Shown here: positions 53,482-61,442 of the stretch, piece by piece
Layout of the letters: each line of letters begins with the position of its first letter
Position numbering within the stretch: position 1 is the stretch's first letter
Source: Frondihabitans sp. PhB188
GTDB lineage: Bacteria; Actinomycetota; Actinomycetes; Actinomycetales; Microbacteriaceae
NCBI RefSeq assembly: GCF_003752365.1
Contig: NZ_RJUO01000001.1
Location: forward strand, 434,001 to 498,000
Length of the DNA: 64,000 nt
Direction: 5' to 3'
The notes under the pieces: generated by a model
What the model saw: the letters and a program-made list of their open reading frames with translations, nothing else
Told to the model about the DNA's origin: nothing
Database searches by the model: none
Position numbers and translations under genes: made by a program

Positions 53482-53948
53482 GCGAGGCTGACGCGGTGAG
53501 CGACGCGGAACCCGGGGCGGCTCTGCCCGAGGCGCTGGCCGAGATCCAGCGCGACTTCCTCGACCTGGGTGTGAAAGACCGCCTGCAGCTGCTGCTCGAG
53601 TTCTCGAACGAGCTGCCCGAGCTCCCGCAGCGCTACGCCGACCATCCCGACCTTCTCGAGCAGGTCGTCGAGTGCCAGTCGCCGGTGTTCATCTTCACCG
53701 AGGTGGAGGGGGGCCGCGTGCGCCTGCACGCGACGGCTCCGCGCGAGTCGCCGACCACCCGCGGATTCGCTTCGATCATCGCCCAGGGCCTCGATGGGCT
53801 CACGGTCGAGGAGGCCCTCGCGGTGCCCGACGACTATCCGCAGACGATCGGCCTCGTCGAGGCGGTGAGCCCTCTGCGCATCCGCGGCATGACCGCGCTG
53901 CTCGGCCGGGCCAAGCGGCAGATCCGCGAGCGGGCCGCGGCCCAGTGA
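53478..53948 (+). CDS. sufE: SufE family sulfur-acceptor protein
   Basis: Encodes 156 aa. The conserved cysteine is Cys66 in VECQSPVF, within the normal SufE core ([70 protein letters not shown]). The ATG overlaps the sulfurtransferase TGA, a common actinobacterial pair. Confidence 0.93.
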   Translation: MSEADAVSDAEPGAALPEALAEIQRDFLDLGVKDRLQLLLEFSNELPELPQRYADHPDLLEQVVECQSPVFIFTEVEGGRVRLHATAPRESPTTRGFASIIAQGLDGLTVEEALAVPDDYPQTIGLVEAVSPLRIRGMTALLGRAKRQIRERAAAQ

Positions 53949-54721
53949 TCCTCCGGCTCCTGCACCGGTCGCGCGAGGCCGGCCCCGACGTGCCCACGAG
54001 CCTCGAGGTCGGCTGCGACGAGACGCAGGAGATCTTGAAGGAGTGGTACCGCCCGCCGGCCGACACGTGGCTGCGGATCAACCTGATCGCGGCGGTCTCG
54101 GGTGACGCGGCCGGCGTCGACGGCACGAGCGACTCGCTCTCCAACCCGGCCGACCGCTCGATCCTGCGGGCGATCCGCGACGTCGCCGACGCGGTCGTCG
54201 TCGGCGCGGCCAGCGTCCGCGCCGAGGGCTACCGGGTGCCCCTCACCGCCAAGCTCGTCGTGGTCACGAGCTCAGGAGACCTCAGCGGCCACCGCATCGC
54301 CCCCGAGCGCGCCGATCGCGTCGTCGTGATCTGCCCCGCTGCGGCTCTCGATCGCGTGCACGAATCGCTCGGGCGTCCGCTGCGAGAGCTGGCGACCGTG
54401 CTGGTGTGCCCGGATGTCGCCGGCCGTCTTGCGCCGGCCGACATCGTCGAGGCGCTCCGGGGCGTCGGGCTCAGGTCGCTCGTCTGCGAGGGCGGCCCGT
54501 CGCTGGCCGGGCAGTTCCTGCACGATTCGCTCGTCGACGAGCTCTGCCTCTCGACCTCGCCCATCGTCATCGGCAGCGGCCTGCCGGTGTTCGGGACGGA
54601 GCGCTTCGACGCGTCGGCGCTCAGCCTCGATCAGCTGCTGATCGACGACCTCTCGTCGCTGTACGCCCGCTGGAAGGTGCTGCCGAACTCCGCGCCGGGA
54701 GAGCCCGCAGCCAGCCTCTGA
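53945..54721 (+). CDS. RibD C-terminal domain (dihydrofolate reductase-like) protein
   Basis: Encodes 258 aa from a GTG overlapping the sufE stop (GTGA). The RibD-C fold is shown by RINLIAAVSGDAAGVDGTSDSLSNPADRSILRAIRDVADAVVVGAASVRAEGYR and by LRSLVCEGGPSLAGQFLHDSLVDELCLSTSPIVIGSG. It is probably an NADPH-dependent pyrimidine/pteridine-type reductase; the substrate is unknown because riboflavin genes are absent nearby. The last 101 nt overlap the convergent hydrolase gene. Confidence 0.85.
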   Translation: MILRLLHRSREAGPDVPTSLEVGCDETQEILKEWYRPPADTWLRINLIAAVSGDAAGVDGTSDSLSNPADRSILRAIRDVADAVVVGAASVRAEGYRVPLTAKLVVVTSSGDLSGHRIAPERADRVVVICPAAALDRVHESLGRPLRELATVLVCPDVAGRLAPADIVEALRGVGLRSLVCEGGPSLAGQFLHDSLVDELCLSTSPIVIGSGLPVFGTERFDASALSLDQLLIDDLSSLYARWKVLPNSAPGEPAASL

Positions 54722-55919
54722 TCCGCTGGTCGAAGCGCTCGGGGTCGACGTTCCACAGCTTGGTGTGCCGGGCGACGGAGTAGCTCTCGATGTCGACGAG
54801 GTCGGGTCGGGCTTCGGCCAGCGCCCGGCTCGCGGTCGACGGGACGAAGCCGTCGTCGTCGCTGTGCAGCAGCAGGATCGGCGCGGTCAGCTTCGTCGCG
54901 CCGAGCACGAGGTCGAGGGCGTCGAAGTCGATGGGCGTCGACTGGCCGGTGATCGTCGACAGGCGCGCCCCGCCGAGAATCCTGAAGACGGCCCGCTGCA
55001 CCGACCGCGGCAGGTGCAGGTGGTCGCCCTGGTAGGTGAGCACCGTGCGCCAGTCGACGACCGGCGACTCCAGCACCAGGCCGTCGATCAGGCCGCGGTG
55101 CTTCGAGCGGAGCGCGGTCTGCAGCACCAGAGCGCCGCCCATCGACCAGCCCATCAGCACGACGCTCGTCGCCCCGTGCTCGACGGCGTAGTCGACCGCG
55201 GCCTCGACATCGGCCCACTCGGTGAGTCCGAGGCCGTACCGGTGGTCGTCGGAATGCGGTGCCTCGCCGTCGTTGCGGTACGAGACGACGAGCGTGGCGT
55301 AGCCCTCTTCTCGGAACGCAGGAACTCCGCGCAGCGTCTCCGCCCTCACCACGCCGCGCCCGTGCACGACGACCGCCCACCGGTCGGACATCTCGTCGTG
55401 CGTCGGGACGGCGTCGACGGGCGGCACCAGCCAGGCCGGGGCGGGCCCGATCGGCGTGGCGATCTCGACGTCGGTGAAGGGCAGGCCGAGGTCGGCCGGC
55501 CGACGGTAGTACCAGCCGAGGAATCCGCCGCGGCGCGCCTTCGACAGGTCTCCCTCGTCGACGGCCTCGATGTGGCGCACCACGATGCGGCCGTCGTCGC
55601 TGATGACGTCGCCGAGGCGGGCGTAGCCGCGGCCGTCGTCGAAGTGGAAGCCGTAGCGGCCCGGAAGCCGGGTGTCGGGTGTCGACTCAAGCGAGACCGT
55701 CGCCGACCCGCGGTCGACGGCGACGACGCGGAGCCGCTCGTGGTGCGACTTCGCCGGGGTGACGACGAAGCGGGCGACCGCGTAGGCGAGGCCCGCGAAG
55801 CCCGCGACGGCGGCGACGGCGGCGCCCCCGGCCGAGATGGCGGCGATGGTGCCGACCAGGCGGGCGACGGGCTTCGGGGCGCGGCGGACGGCTTCGGAGT
55901 GGTGGACGTCAGGCGTCAT
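54621..55919 (-). CDS. Membrane-anchored alpha/beta hydrolase
   Basis: Encodes 432 aa from the ATG at 55919 (MTPDVHHSEAV). Hydrophobic segment about 19-50 anchors it. The nucleophile elbow is GWSMGG (Ser near 259), the acid is in LLLHSDDDGFVPS and the base in VARHTKLWNVD. The final about 30 residues (PARSSAAPSSGRTATRGRRS) are low complexity and lie opposite the 3' end of the reductase gene, suggesting stop-codon loss and C-terminal extension. Substrate unknown. Confidence 0.85.
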   Translation of the reverse strand: MTPDVHHSEAVRRAPKPVARLVGTIAAISAGGAAVAAVAGFAGLAYAVARFVVTPAKSHHERLRVVAVDRGSATVSLESTPDTRLPGRYGFHFDDGRGYARLGDVISDDGRIVVRHIEAVDEGDLSKARRGGFLGWYYRRPADLGLPFTDVEIATPIGPAPAWLVPPVDAVPTHDEMSDRWAVVVHGRGVVRAETLRGVPAFREEGYATLVVSYRNDGEAPHSDDHRYGLGLTEWADVEAAVDYAVEHGATSVVLMGWSMGGALVLQTALRSKHRGLIDGLVLESPVVDWRTVLTYQGDHLHLPRSVQRAVFRILGGARLSTITGQSTPIDFDALDLVLGATKLTAPILLLHSDDDGFVPSTASRALAEARPDLVDIESYSVARHTKLWNVDPERFDQRIRGWLRALPARSSAAPSSGRTATRGRRSAADRG

Positions 55920-55992
55920 GAGGGTCCCTTGGTCGGTCACGCCATCGGGCACCGCATCGGCGTGCCTCTGGCCGCGGGTTCGCTTGCGAGCC

Positions 55993-56004
55993 TAGTCTTC
56001 CTAC
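55993..56004 (+). promoter_or_regulatory. -10 element of a probable leaderless promoter (DUF3000 gene)
   Basis: TAGTCT (55993-55998) then 6 nt to the GTG at 56005, with no ribosome binding site. Confidence 0.5.
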
Positions 56005-56613
56005 GTGTCCGATACTCCCTCAGGTGCTCCGATTCTCAGCGGACCCGTGCCTTTCCGCACGGCCGTCGAGGCCATCCGAGCGCTCGAGTCGCGCGACGAC
56101 CTGGTCGTCACCGAGATCCCCGCGCCGCAGGGCCTCGCGCCCCACGCGTTCGCGCTGGCCGCCGACGTCGTCGGCGTCCGCGGCGTCGCCGACCCGGAGC
56201 TCGGCACCGGCCGGTTCATCGTGCTGTACGACGACGAAGAGCCGGAGCCCTGGGGCGGAACGTGGCGGGTCGTCTCGTTCGCGCAGGCCCCGCTCGAGAC
56301 CGAGATCGGGCTCGACCCGTTCGTGGCCGACGTCGCATGGAGCTGGCTGATCGACTCGCTCGACGCCAGTGGCGCCGCCTACTCGTCGGCCTCGGGTACC
56401 GCCACGAAGATCCTCTCGAGCGGCTACGGCGAGCTCGCCCCTCAGGGCGACGGCGCGCTGCTCGAGCTCCGAGCCTCCTGGTCGCCCGGCGACGACGGCC
56501 TCGCGCCGCATGTCGCCGCCTGGGCCGATCTCATCTGCACCCTCGCCGGCCTCCCGCCGACGTCCGAAGGAGTCACCCTGCTCGCCTCACGAAGGGTCGG
56601 GCGTGACCAGTAG
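56005..56613 (+). CDS. DUF3000 family protein
   Basis: Encodes 202 aa. Family-typical segments: FRTAVEAIRALESRDDLVVTEIPAPQGLAPHAFALAADV, GTGRFIVLYDDEEPEPWGGTWRVVSFAQAPLETEIGLDPF and AWSWLIDSL. DUF3000 is an actinobacterial family of unknown function, regularly found just before the RNase D gene, as here (11-nt overlap). Confidence 0.9.
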   Translation: MSDTPSGAPILSGPVPFRTAVEAIRALESRDDLVVTEIPAPQGLAPHAFALAADVVGVRGVADPELGTGRFIVLYDDEEPEPWGGTWRVVSFAQAPLETEIGLDPFVADVAWSWLIDSLDASGAAYSSASGTATKILSSGYGELAPQGDGALLELRASWSPGDDGLAPHVAAWADLICTLAGLPPTSEGVTLLASRRVGRDQ

Positions 56614-57928
56614 CAGCGCCGCCGACTCGACCGCACCCACCACTCCCGAGGCCGCCGAGGTCGTGGCCGGGGCGTCGTCGTCGGCCGCCGAGACCCTGGC
56701 CGCCGCCGTCCGCTCCGCCGACGACGACCACGCCTTCGTCGACGTCATCGACACCCGCGAGGCCTACCTCGCGGCCGTCGACGCCATCGCCGCCGGCACC
56801 GGTCCGATCTCGGTCGACGCCGAGCGGGCTTCGGGCTACCGCTACTCGCAGCGCGCGTACCTGATCCAGGTGTTCCGCCGCGGCTCGGGTGTCTTCCTCT
56901 TCGACCCGCCGGCTCTCGGCACGATGAGCGAGCTGGGCGAGGCGATCCGCGACGAGGAGTGGATCTTCCACGCCGCGAGCCAGGATCTGGCGTGCCTCCG
57001 CGAGGTCGGGATGGACCCGACCCGCATCTTCGACACCGAGCTCGGCGCGCGTCTGGCGGGTTTCGCGCGCGTCGGCCTGGGTGCTGTCGTCGAGGAGCTT
57101 CTCGGAATCCACCTCGCCAAGGAGCACTCGGCGGCCGACTGGTCGACCCGGCCGCTGCCGCAGAGCTGGCTCGTCTACGCCGCGCTCGATGTCGAGCTGC
57201 TCGTCGATCTCCGCGACGCCATGTACGCCGTGCTCGAAGAGCAGGAGAAGGTCGAGATCGCCGAGGAGGAGTTCCAGGCGACGCTCGAGCGCGAGGCGAA
57301 GCCGCCGCGGCAAGAGCCGTGGCGCCGTACGACGGGTCTCTCGACCCTCCGCGGCCAGCGCGCCCTCGGCCTCGTGCGCGATCTCTGGGAGGCCCGCGAC
57401 GAGTACGCCCGCGAGGTCGACACCGCGCCGGGCCGCCTGCTTCCCGACTCGTCGATCATCGCCGCCGTCCGGGAGAACCCCGCGACTAAGCGCGAGCTCG
57501 GTGCCCTGAAGTCGTTCGTCGGGCGTGCCAGCCGCTCCGAGCTCGCCCGCTGGTGGGACGCGCTCGAGCGCGGCCGCGCCAGCTCCGACCTGCCGTCGCT
57601 GCGCGGACCGAGCACCGACACGCTGCCCCCGCCCCGCTCCTGGGCCGATCGCGCGCCCGAGGCCGACGCCCGCTACAAGGCGGCGCGCCCGCGGATGCAG
57701 CACATGTCGGACGCCATGTCGATTCCGGTCGAGAACCTGCTGACTCCCGACCACCTGCGCCGTGTCGCGTGGGACGCCCCGGCTGTCGTTGATGTCGCCC
57801 ACATCTCGGAGGCCCTCCGCCAGGCGGGGGCGCGCGAGTGGCAGATCTCGGCCACCGCCCCGACCATCACTCAGGCGTTTGTCGAGGCTCACCAATCGCT
57901 CGCGGACGGCGGCCCAGCGGCTTCGTAG
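56603..57928 (+). CDS. rnd: Ribonuclease D family 3'-5' exoribonuclease
   Basis: Encodes 441 aa from a GTG. DEDDy exonuclease motifs: ISVDAERA (Asp-x-Glu), HAASQDLACL, and YAALDVELL with the Tyr. An HRDC domain follows (about 230-310, LWEARDEYAREVDTAPGRLLPDSSI) and a second HRDC-like region near the end. It trims RNA 3' ends. The first 45 residues are Ala/Ser-rich and probably disordered. Confidence 0.92.
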   Translation: MTSSSAADSTAPTTPEAAEVVAGASSSAAETLAAAVRSADDDHAFVDVIDTREAYLAAVDAIAAGTGPISVDAERASGYRYSQRAYLIQVFRRGSGVFLFDPPALGTMSELGEAIRDEEWIFHAASQDLACLREVGMDPTRIFDTELGARLAGFARVGLGAVVEELLGIHLAKEHSAADWSTRPLPQSWLVYAALDVELLVDLRDAMYAVLEEQEKVEIAEEEFQATLEREAKPPRQEPWRRTTGLSTLRGQRALGLVRDLWEARDEYAREVDTAPGRLLPDSSIIAAVRENPATKRELGALKSFVGRASRSELARWWDALERGRASSDLPSLRGPSTDTLPPPRSWADRAPEADARYKAARPRMQHMSDAMSIPVENLLTPDHLRRVAWDAPAVVDVAHISEALRQAGAREWQISATAPTITQAFVEAHQSLADGGPAAS

Positions 57929-57999
57929 CAACCCGCAAAGGATGCCCAGCCCACAGGTGTCGCTCCTAAGATCCAGAGAGATCGAACTCAGGAGGCAAT

Positions 58000-59205
58000 G
58001 TGGCCGAGAGAACAGAAGTCGTCTTCGTCGACGGGGTCCGCACCCCGTTCGGGCGCGCAGGCGACAAGGGCATGTACTGGCAGACGCGAGCGGACGACCT
58101 CGTCGTCAAGGCGATGAAGGGGCTGCTGGGTCGCAATCCCGGGCTCGATCCCGCCGACATCGACGACGTGGCCATCGCCGCGACGACGCAGACCGGCGAC
58201 CAGGGTCTCACCCTGGGCCGGACGACTGCTCTGCTGGCCGGACTCCCCCGCAGCGTGCCCGGCTACGCCATCGACCGCATGTGCGCCGGCGCCATGACCA
58301 GCGTCACCTCCGTCGCCGGTGCGATCGCGTTCGGCGCCTATGACTTCGCCCTCGCCGGCGGCGTCGAGCACATGGGCCGGCACCCGATGGGGTTCGACGC
58401 CGACCCGAATCCGCGGTTCGTGGCCGAGCGCCTCGTCAGCGGCGAGGCCCTCAACATGGGCAACACGGCCGAGCGCATCCACGACCGGTTCCCGAACCTC
58501 ACCAAGGAGCGCTCCGACCACTACGCACTCCGGTCGCAGCAGAAGCTCGCGGCCGCCTACGTCGATGAGCACATCCAGCCCGACCTGGTCTCGGTCGCGA
58601 TCCGCACCGCCGAGGGCTGGGGGCTCGCCGACCGCGATGAAGCGCCGCGCCCCGAGACGACGATGGAGGGTCTCGCCGCGCTCCGTACGCCGTTCCGCCC
58701 GCACGGCCGCGTCACAGCGGGCAACTCCTCCGGCCTGAACGATGGAGCCACGGTCTCGCTGATCGCGTCCGAAGACGCCGCAGTGCGCGCCGGGCTTGCA
58801 CCCAAGATGCGCCTGGTCAGCTTCGCCTTCGCGGGCGTCGAGCCCGAGATCATGGGCATCGGCCCCGTCCCGTCCACCGAGAAGGCCCTCCGCAAGGCCG
58901 GCCTCTCCATCGACGACATCGGCCTCTTCGAGCTCAACGAGGCGTTCGCCGTGCAGGTGCTGTCGCTCCTCGACCACTTCGGCATCGACGACGACGACCC
59001 GCGGGTGAACCCGTGGGGCGGCGCGATCGCCGTCGGGCACCCGCTGGCCTCGTCGGGCGTGCGCCTGATGATCCAGCTCGCCCGTCAGTTCGAGCTGCAC
59101 CCCGAGGTCCGCTACGGTCTGACCGCCATGTGCGTCGGCCTCGGCCAGGGCGGCAGCGTCATCTGGGAGAACCCGCACTTTGACGGCCGGAAGGGAACGA
59201 AATGA
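58000..59205 (+). CDS. fadA: Acetyl-CoA acyltransferase (thiolase)
   Basis: Encodes 401 aa from a GTG with AGGAGG. Nucleophile Cys95 in IDRMCAGAMTS, FELNEAFAVQ, His in GAIAVGHPLASSG, and the second Cys in AMCVGLGQGGS. It is the last step of fatty-acid beta-oxidation, with the multifunctional gene directly downstream (4-nt overlap). Confidence 0.94.
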   Translation: MAERTEVVFVDGVRTPFGRAGDKGMYWQTRADDLVVKAMKGLLGRNPGLDPADIDDVAIAATTQTGDQGLTLGRTTALLAGLPRSVPGYAIDRMCAGAMTSVTSVAGAIAFGAYDFALAGGVEHMGRHPMGFDADPNPRFVAERLVSGEALNMGNTAERIHDRFPNLTKERSDHYALRSQQKLAAAYVDEHIQPDLVSVAIRTAEGWGLADRDEAPRPETTMEGLAALRTPFRPHGRVTAGNSSGLNDGATVSLIASEDAAVRAGLAPKMRLVSFAFAGVEPEIMGIGPVPSTEKALRKAGLSIDDIGLFELNEAFAVQVLSLLDHFGIDDDDPRVNPWGGAIAVGHPLASSGVRLMIQLARQFELHPEVRYGLTAMCVGLGQGGSVIWENPHFDGRKGTK

Positions 59206-61325
59206 GCGTCGACACCGCACAGCTGCTCGAGATGTCGCAGGACGAGGTGGTGACTCACTCGTACGTGAACGACGTGCGCCTTCCCTCGGGCGGGACCCTC
59301 GCCCTGGTGACCCTCGACAACGACCGCGACCACCGTCGCCCGCCGACGCTCGGCCCGGTCACGCTCGTCGAGCTCTCGGTCACGCTCGACCGCCTCCGCG
59401 AGCGGGCGGCGGCCGGCGAGATCCAGGCCATCGCGGTCACGGGCAAGCCGTACTTCCTCGCGGCCGGCGCCGACCTGTCGAAGGTCGGCCAGATCCCGTC
59501 GCGCGAGGCCGGCCGCCAGATGGCGCAGCTCGGCCACGAGGCGCTGGGCAAGCTGCACGACGCGGGCGTGCCCACGTTCGTCTTCATCAACGGCCTCGCC
59601 CTCGGCGGCGGCCTGGAGATCGCCCTCAACGCCGACTACCGCACCGTCGACTCGACCGCTCCGGCCCTCGCGTTCCCCGAGGTGTTCCTGGGGATCATCC
59701 CGGGCTGGGGCGGGGCCTGGCTGCTGCCGAACCTCATCGGCATCGAGAACGCGCTGAACGTGATCGTCTCGAACCCGCTGAAGAACAATCGCACGTTGAA
59801 GGCCGCGGAGGCCTACGAGCTCGGGATCGCCGACGCGATGTTCGGATCGGCGTCCTTCCTCGAGGACAGCATCGCCTGGGCCGACGGCGTCGTGAGCGGT
59901 CGCATCGCGGTGAAGCGCCCGCACGCTCCCGGCAAGGTGGAGCGCGCACTCAAGTGGGACGCCGCGATCAGCATCGCCCGCAAGACGCTCGAGAAGCGCA
60001 TCGGCACAGTCGCCAAGTCGCCGTACGCCGCTCTCGAGCTGCTCGCCGGGGCCAAGAAGGCGACGCGCGAAGAGGGGTTCCGGGCGGAGGACGAAGCTCT
60101 CGCCGACCTCGTGTCGGGCGACCAGTTCCGGGCGTCCATCTACGCCTTCGACCTGGTCCAGAAGCGGGCCAAGCGCCCGGCCGGCGCGCCGTCGCCCGAC
60201 CTCGCCCGGAAGATCACCAAGGTCGGCATCGTCGGCGCGGGCCTCATGGCCTCGCAGTTCGCCCTGCTGTTCGTCCGCAAGCTGAAAGTGCCGGTGGTCA
60301 TCACCGACATCGACCAGGAGCGCGTCACCCGCGGCGTCGACGGCATCCGCGCCTCGATCGACGAGATGCAGGCGAAGGGCCGCGTCTCGCCCGACGAGTC
60401 GAACCGGCTGAAGGCGCTCATCTCGGGCACCACCGACCTGGCCGACTTCGCCGACTGCGACTGGGTGATCGAGGCCGTCTTCGAAGAGCTCGGCGTCAAG
60501 CAGGATGTCTTCTCGCGCGTCGAGAAGGTCGTCGGCGAGGAGTGCGTGCTGGCCACCAACACCTCGTCGCTCTCGGTGACGGCCATCGGCTCGGTTCTCT
60601 CGAACCCGTCGCGCCTCGTGGGGTTCCACTTCTTCAACCCGGTGGCCGTGATGCCGCTGGTCGAGGTGGTGAACACCGAAGCGACCGACGACGAGACCCT
60701 CGCGACCGCCATGGTCGTGGCGAAGACGCTGGGCAAGAGCGCCGTCATCACGGCCGACGCCCCCGGGTTCGTCGTCAACCGCGTGCTCGCGAAGCTGCTC
60801 GGCGAGGCGATGCACGCGGTCGAGACAGGCACCCCGTTCGAGGTCGTCGACCGGGCCACGGCGCCGTTCGGCCTTCCCATGACGCCGTTCGAGCTGCTCG
60901 AGCTCGTCGGACTCACCGTCGGCGCCCACGTGCTCGACACGCACCACGCCGCGTTCCCCGATCGGTTCTTCGAGAGCGAGGCGCTGCACCGGCTCGCCGA
61001 CTACGGTCACATCTTCTCGCGAGACGCCAAGGGCAACCGGACCGGGTTCGACAGGCGCGCGGTCGAGATCGTGGGCGGCTCCGGCACGGCGATGACGCAG
61101 GCCGAGCTGCAGCAGCGCATCGAGGACGGCCTCGCCGACGAGATCGGCCGCATGCTCGACGACGGTGTCGTCGCGGCGGCGGAGGACGTCGACCTCTGCC
61201 TGATCCTCGGCGCGGGCTGGCCGTTCCAGATGGGCGGTGTGACGCCGTACCTCGACCGGGTCGGGGCATCCGATCGCGTACGCGGCCGCAGGTTCCACGA
61301 GCCGGCGATCGTCGGCGTCGCCTAG
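59202..61325 (+). CDS. fadB: Fatty-acid oxidation multifunctional protein: enoyl-CoA hydratase and 3-hydroxyacyl-CoA dehydrogenase
   Basis: Encodes 707 aa. Crotonase half (about 1-300; INGLALGGGLEIALNADYR and FPEVFLGIIPGWGGAWLLPN) and dehydrogenase half (about 335-700; NAD site VGIVGAGLMASQFALLF, catalytic region FHFFNPVAVMPLVEVV, and a second C-terminal domain with TGFDRRAVEIVGG). It works with the thiolase to remove acetyl-CoA units. Overlap of 4 nt implies coupling. Confidence 0.93.
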   Translation: MSVDTAQLLEMSQDEVVTHSYVNDVRLPSGGTLALVTLDNDRDHRRPPTLGPVTLVELSVTLDRLRERAAAGEIQAIAVTGKPYFLAAGADLSKVGQIPSREAGRQMAQLGHEALGKLHDAGVPTFVFINGLALGGGLEIALNADYRTVDSTAPALAFPEVFLGIIPGWGGAWLLPNLIGIENALNVIVSNPLKNNRTLKAAEAYELGIADAMFGSASFLEDSIAWADGVVSGRIAVKRPHAPGKVERALKWDAAISIARKTLEKRIGTVAKSPYAALELLAGAKKATREEGFRAEDEALADLVSGDQFRASIYAFDLVQKRAKRPAGAPSPDLARKITKVGIVGAGLMASQFALLFVRKLKVPVVITDIDQERVTRGVDGIRASIDEMQAKGRVSPDESNRLKALISGTTDLADFADCDWVIEAVFEELGVKQDVFSRVEKVVGEECVLATNTSSLSVTAIGSVLSNPSRLVGFHFFNPVAVMPLVEVVNTEATDDETLATAMVVAKTLGKSAVITADAPGFVVNRVLAKLLGEAMHAVETGTPFEVVDRATAPFGLPMTPFELLELVGLTVGAHVLDTHHAAFPDRFFESEALHRLADYGHIFSRDAKGNRTGFDRRAVEIVGGSGTAMTQAELQQRIEDGLADEIGRMLDDGVVAAAEDVDLCLILGAGWPFQMGGVTPYLDRVGASDRVRGRRFHEPAIVGVA

Positions 61326-61337
61326 CCGCCCGCCGGA

Positions 61338-61395
61338 CCCTCCCGCTCGGCCTCTCCGTCAGTCCGCAGACTGTCGGAGAGGCCGACCGGGAGGG
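61338..61395. terminator. Bidirectional terminator between fadB and dxs
   Basis: A 21-bp stem with one mismatch: the arm starting CCCTCCCGCTCGG (61338-61358) pairs with the arm ending CCGGGAGGG (61375-61395) across a 16-nt loop. It lies between convergent genes. Confidence 0.85.
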
Positions 61396-61442
61396 TTCTG
61401 CCCTGTCAGGAGTCAGGCGCGCCAGACGAGCAGGCCTACCGC

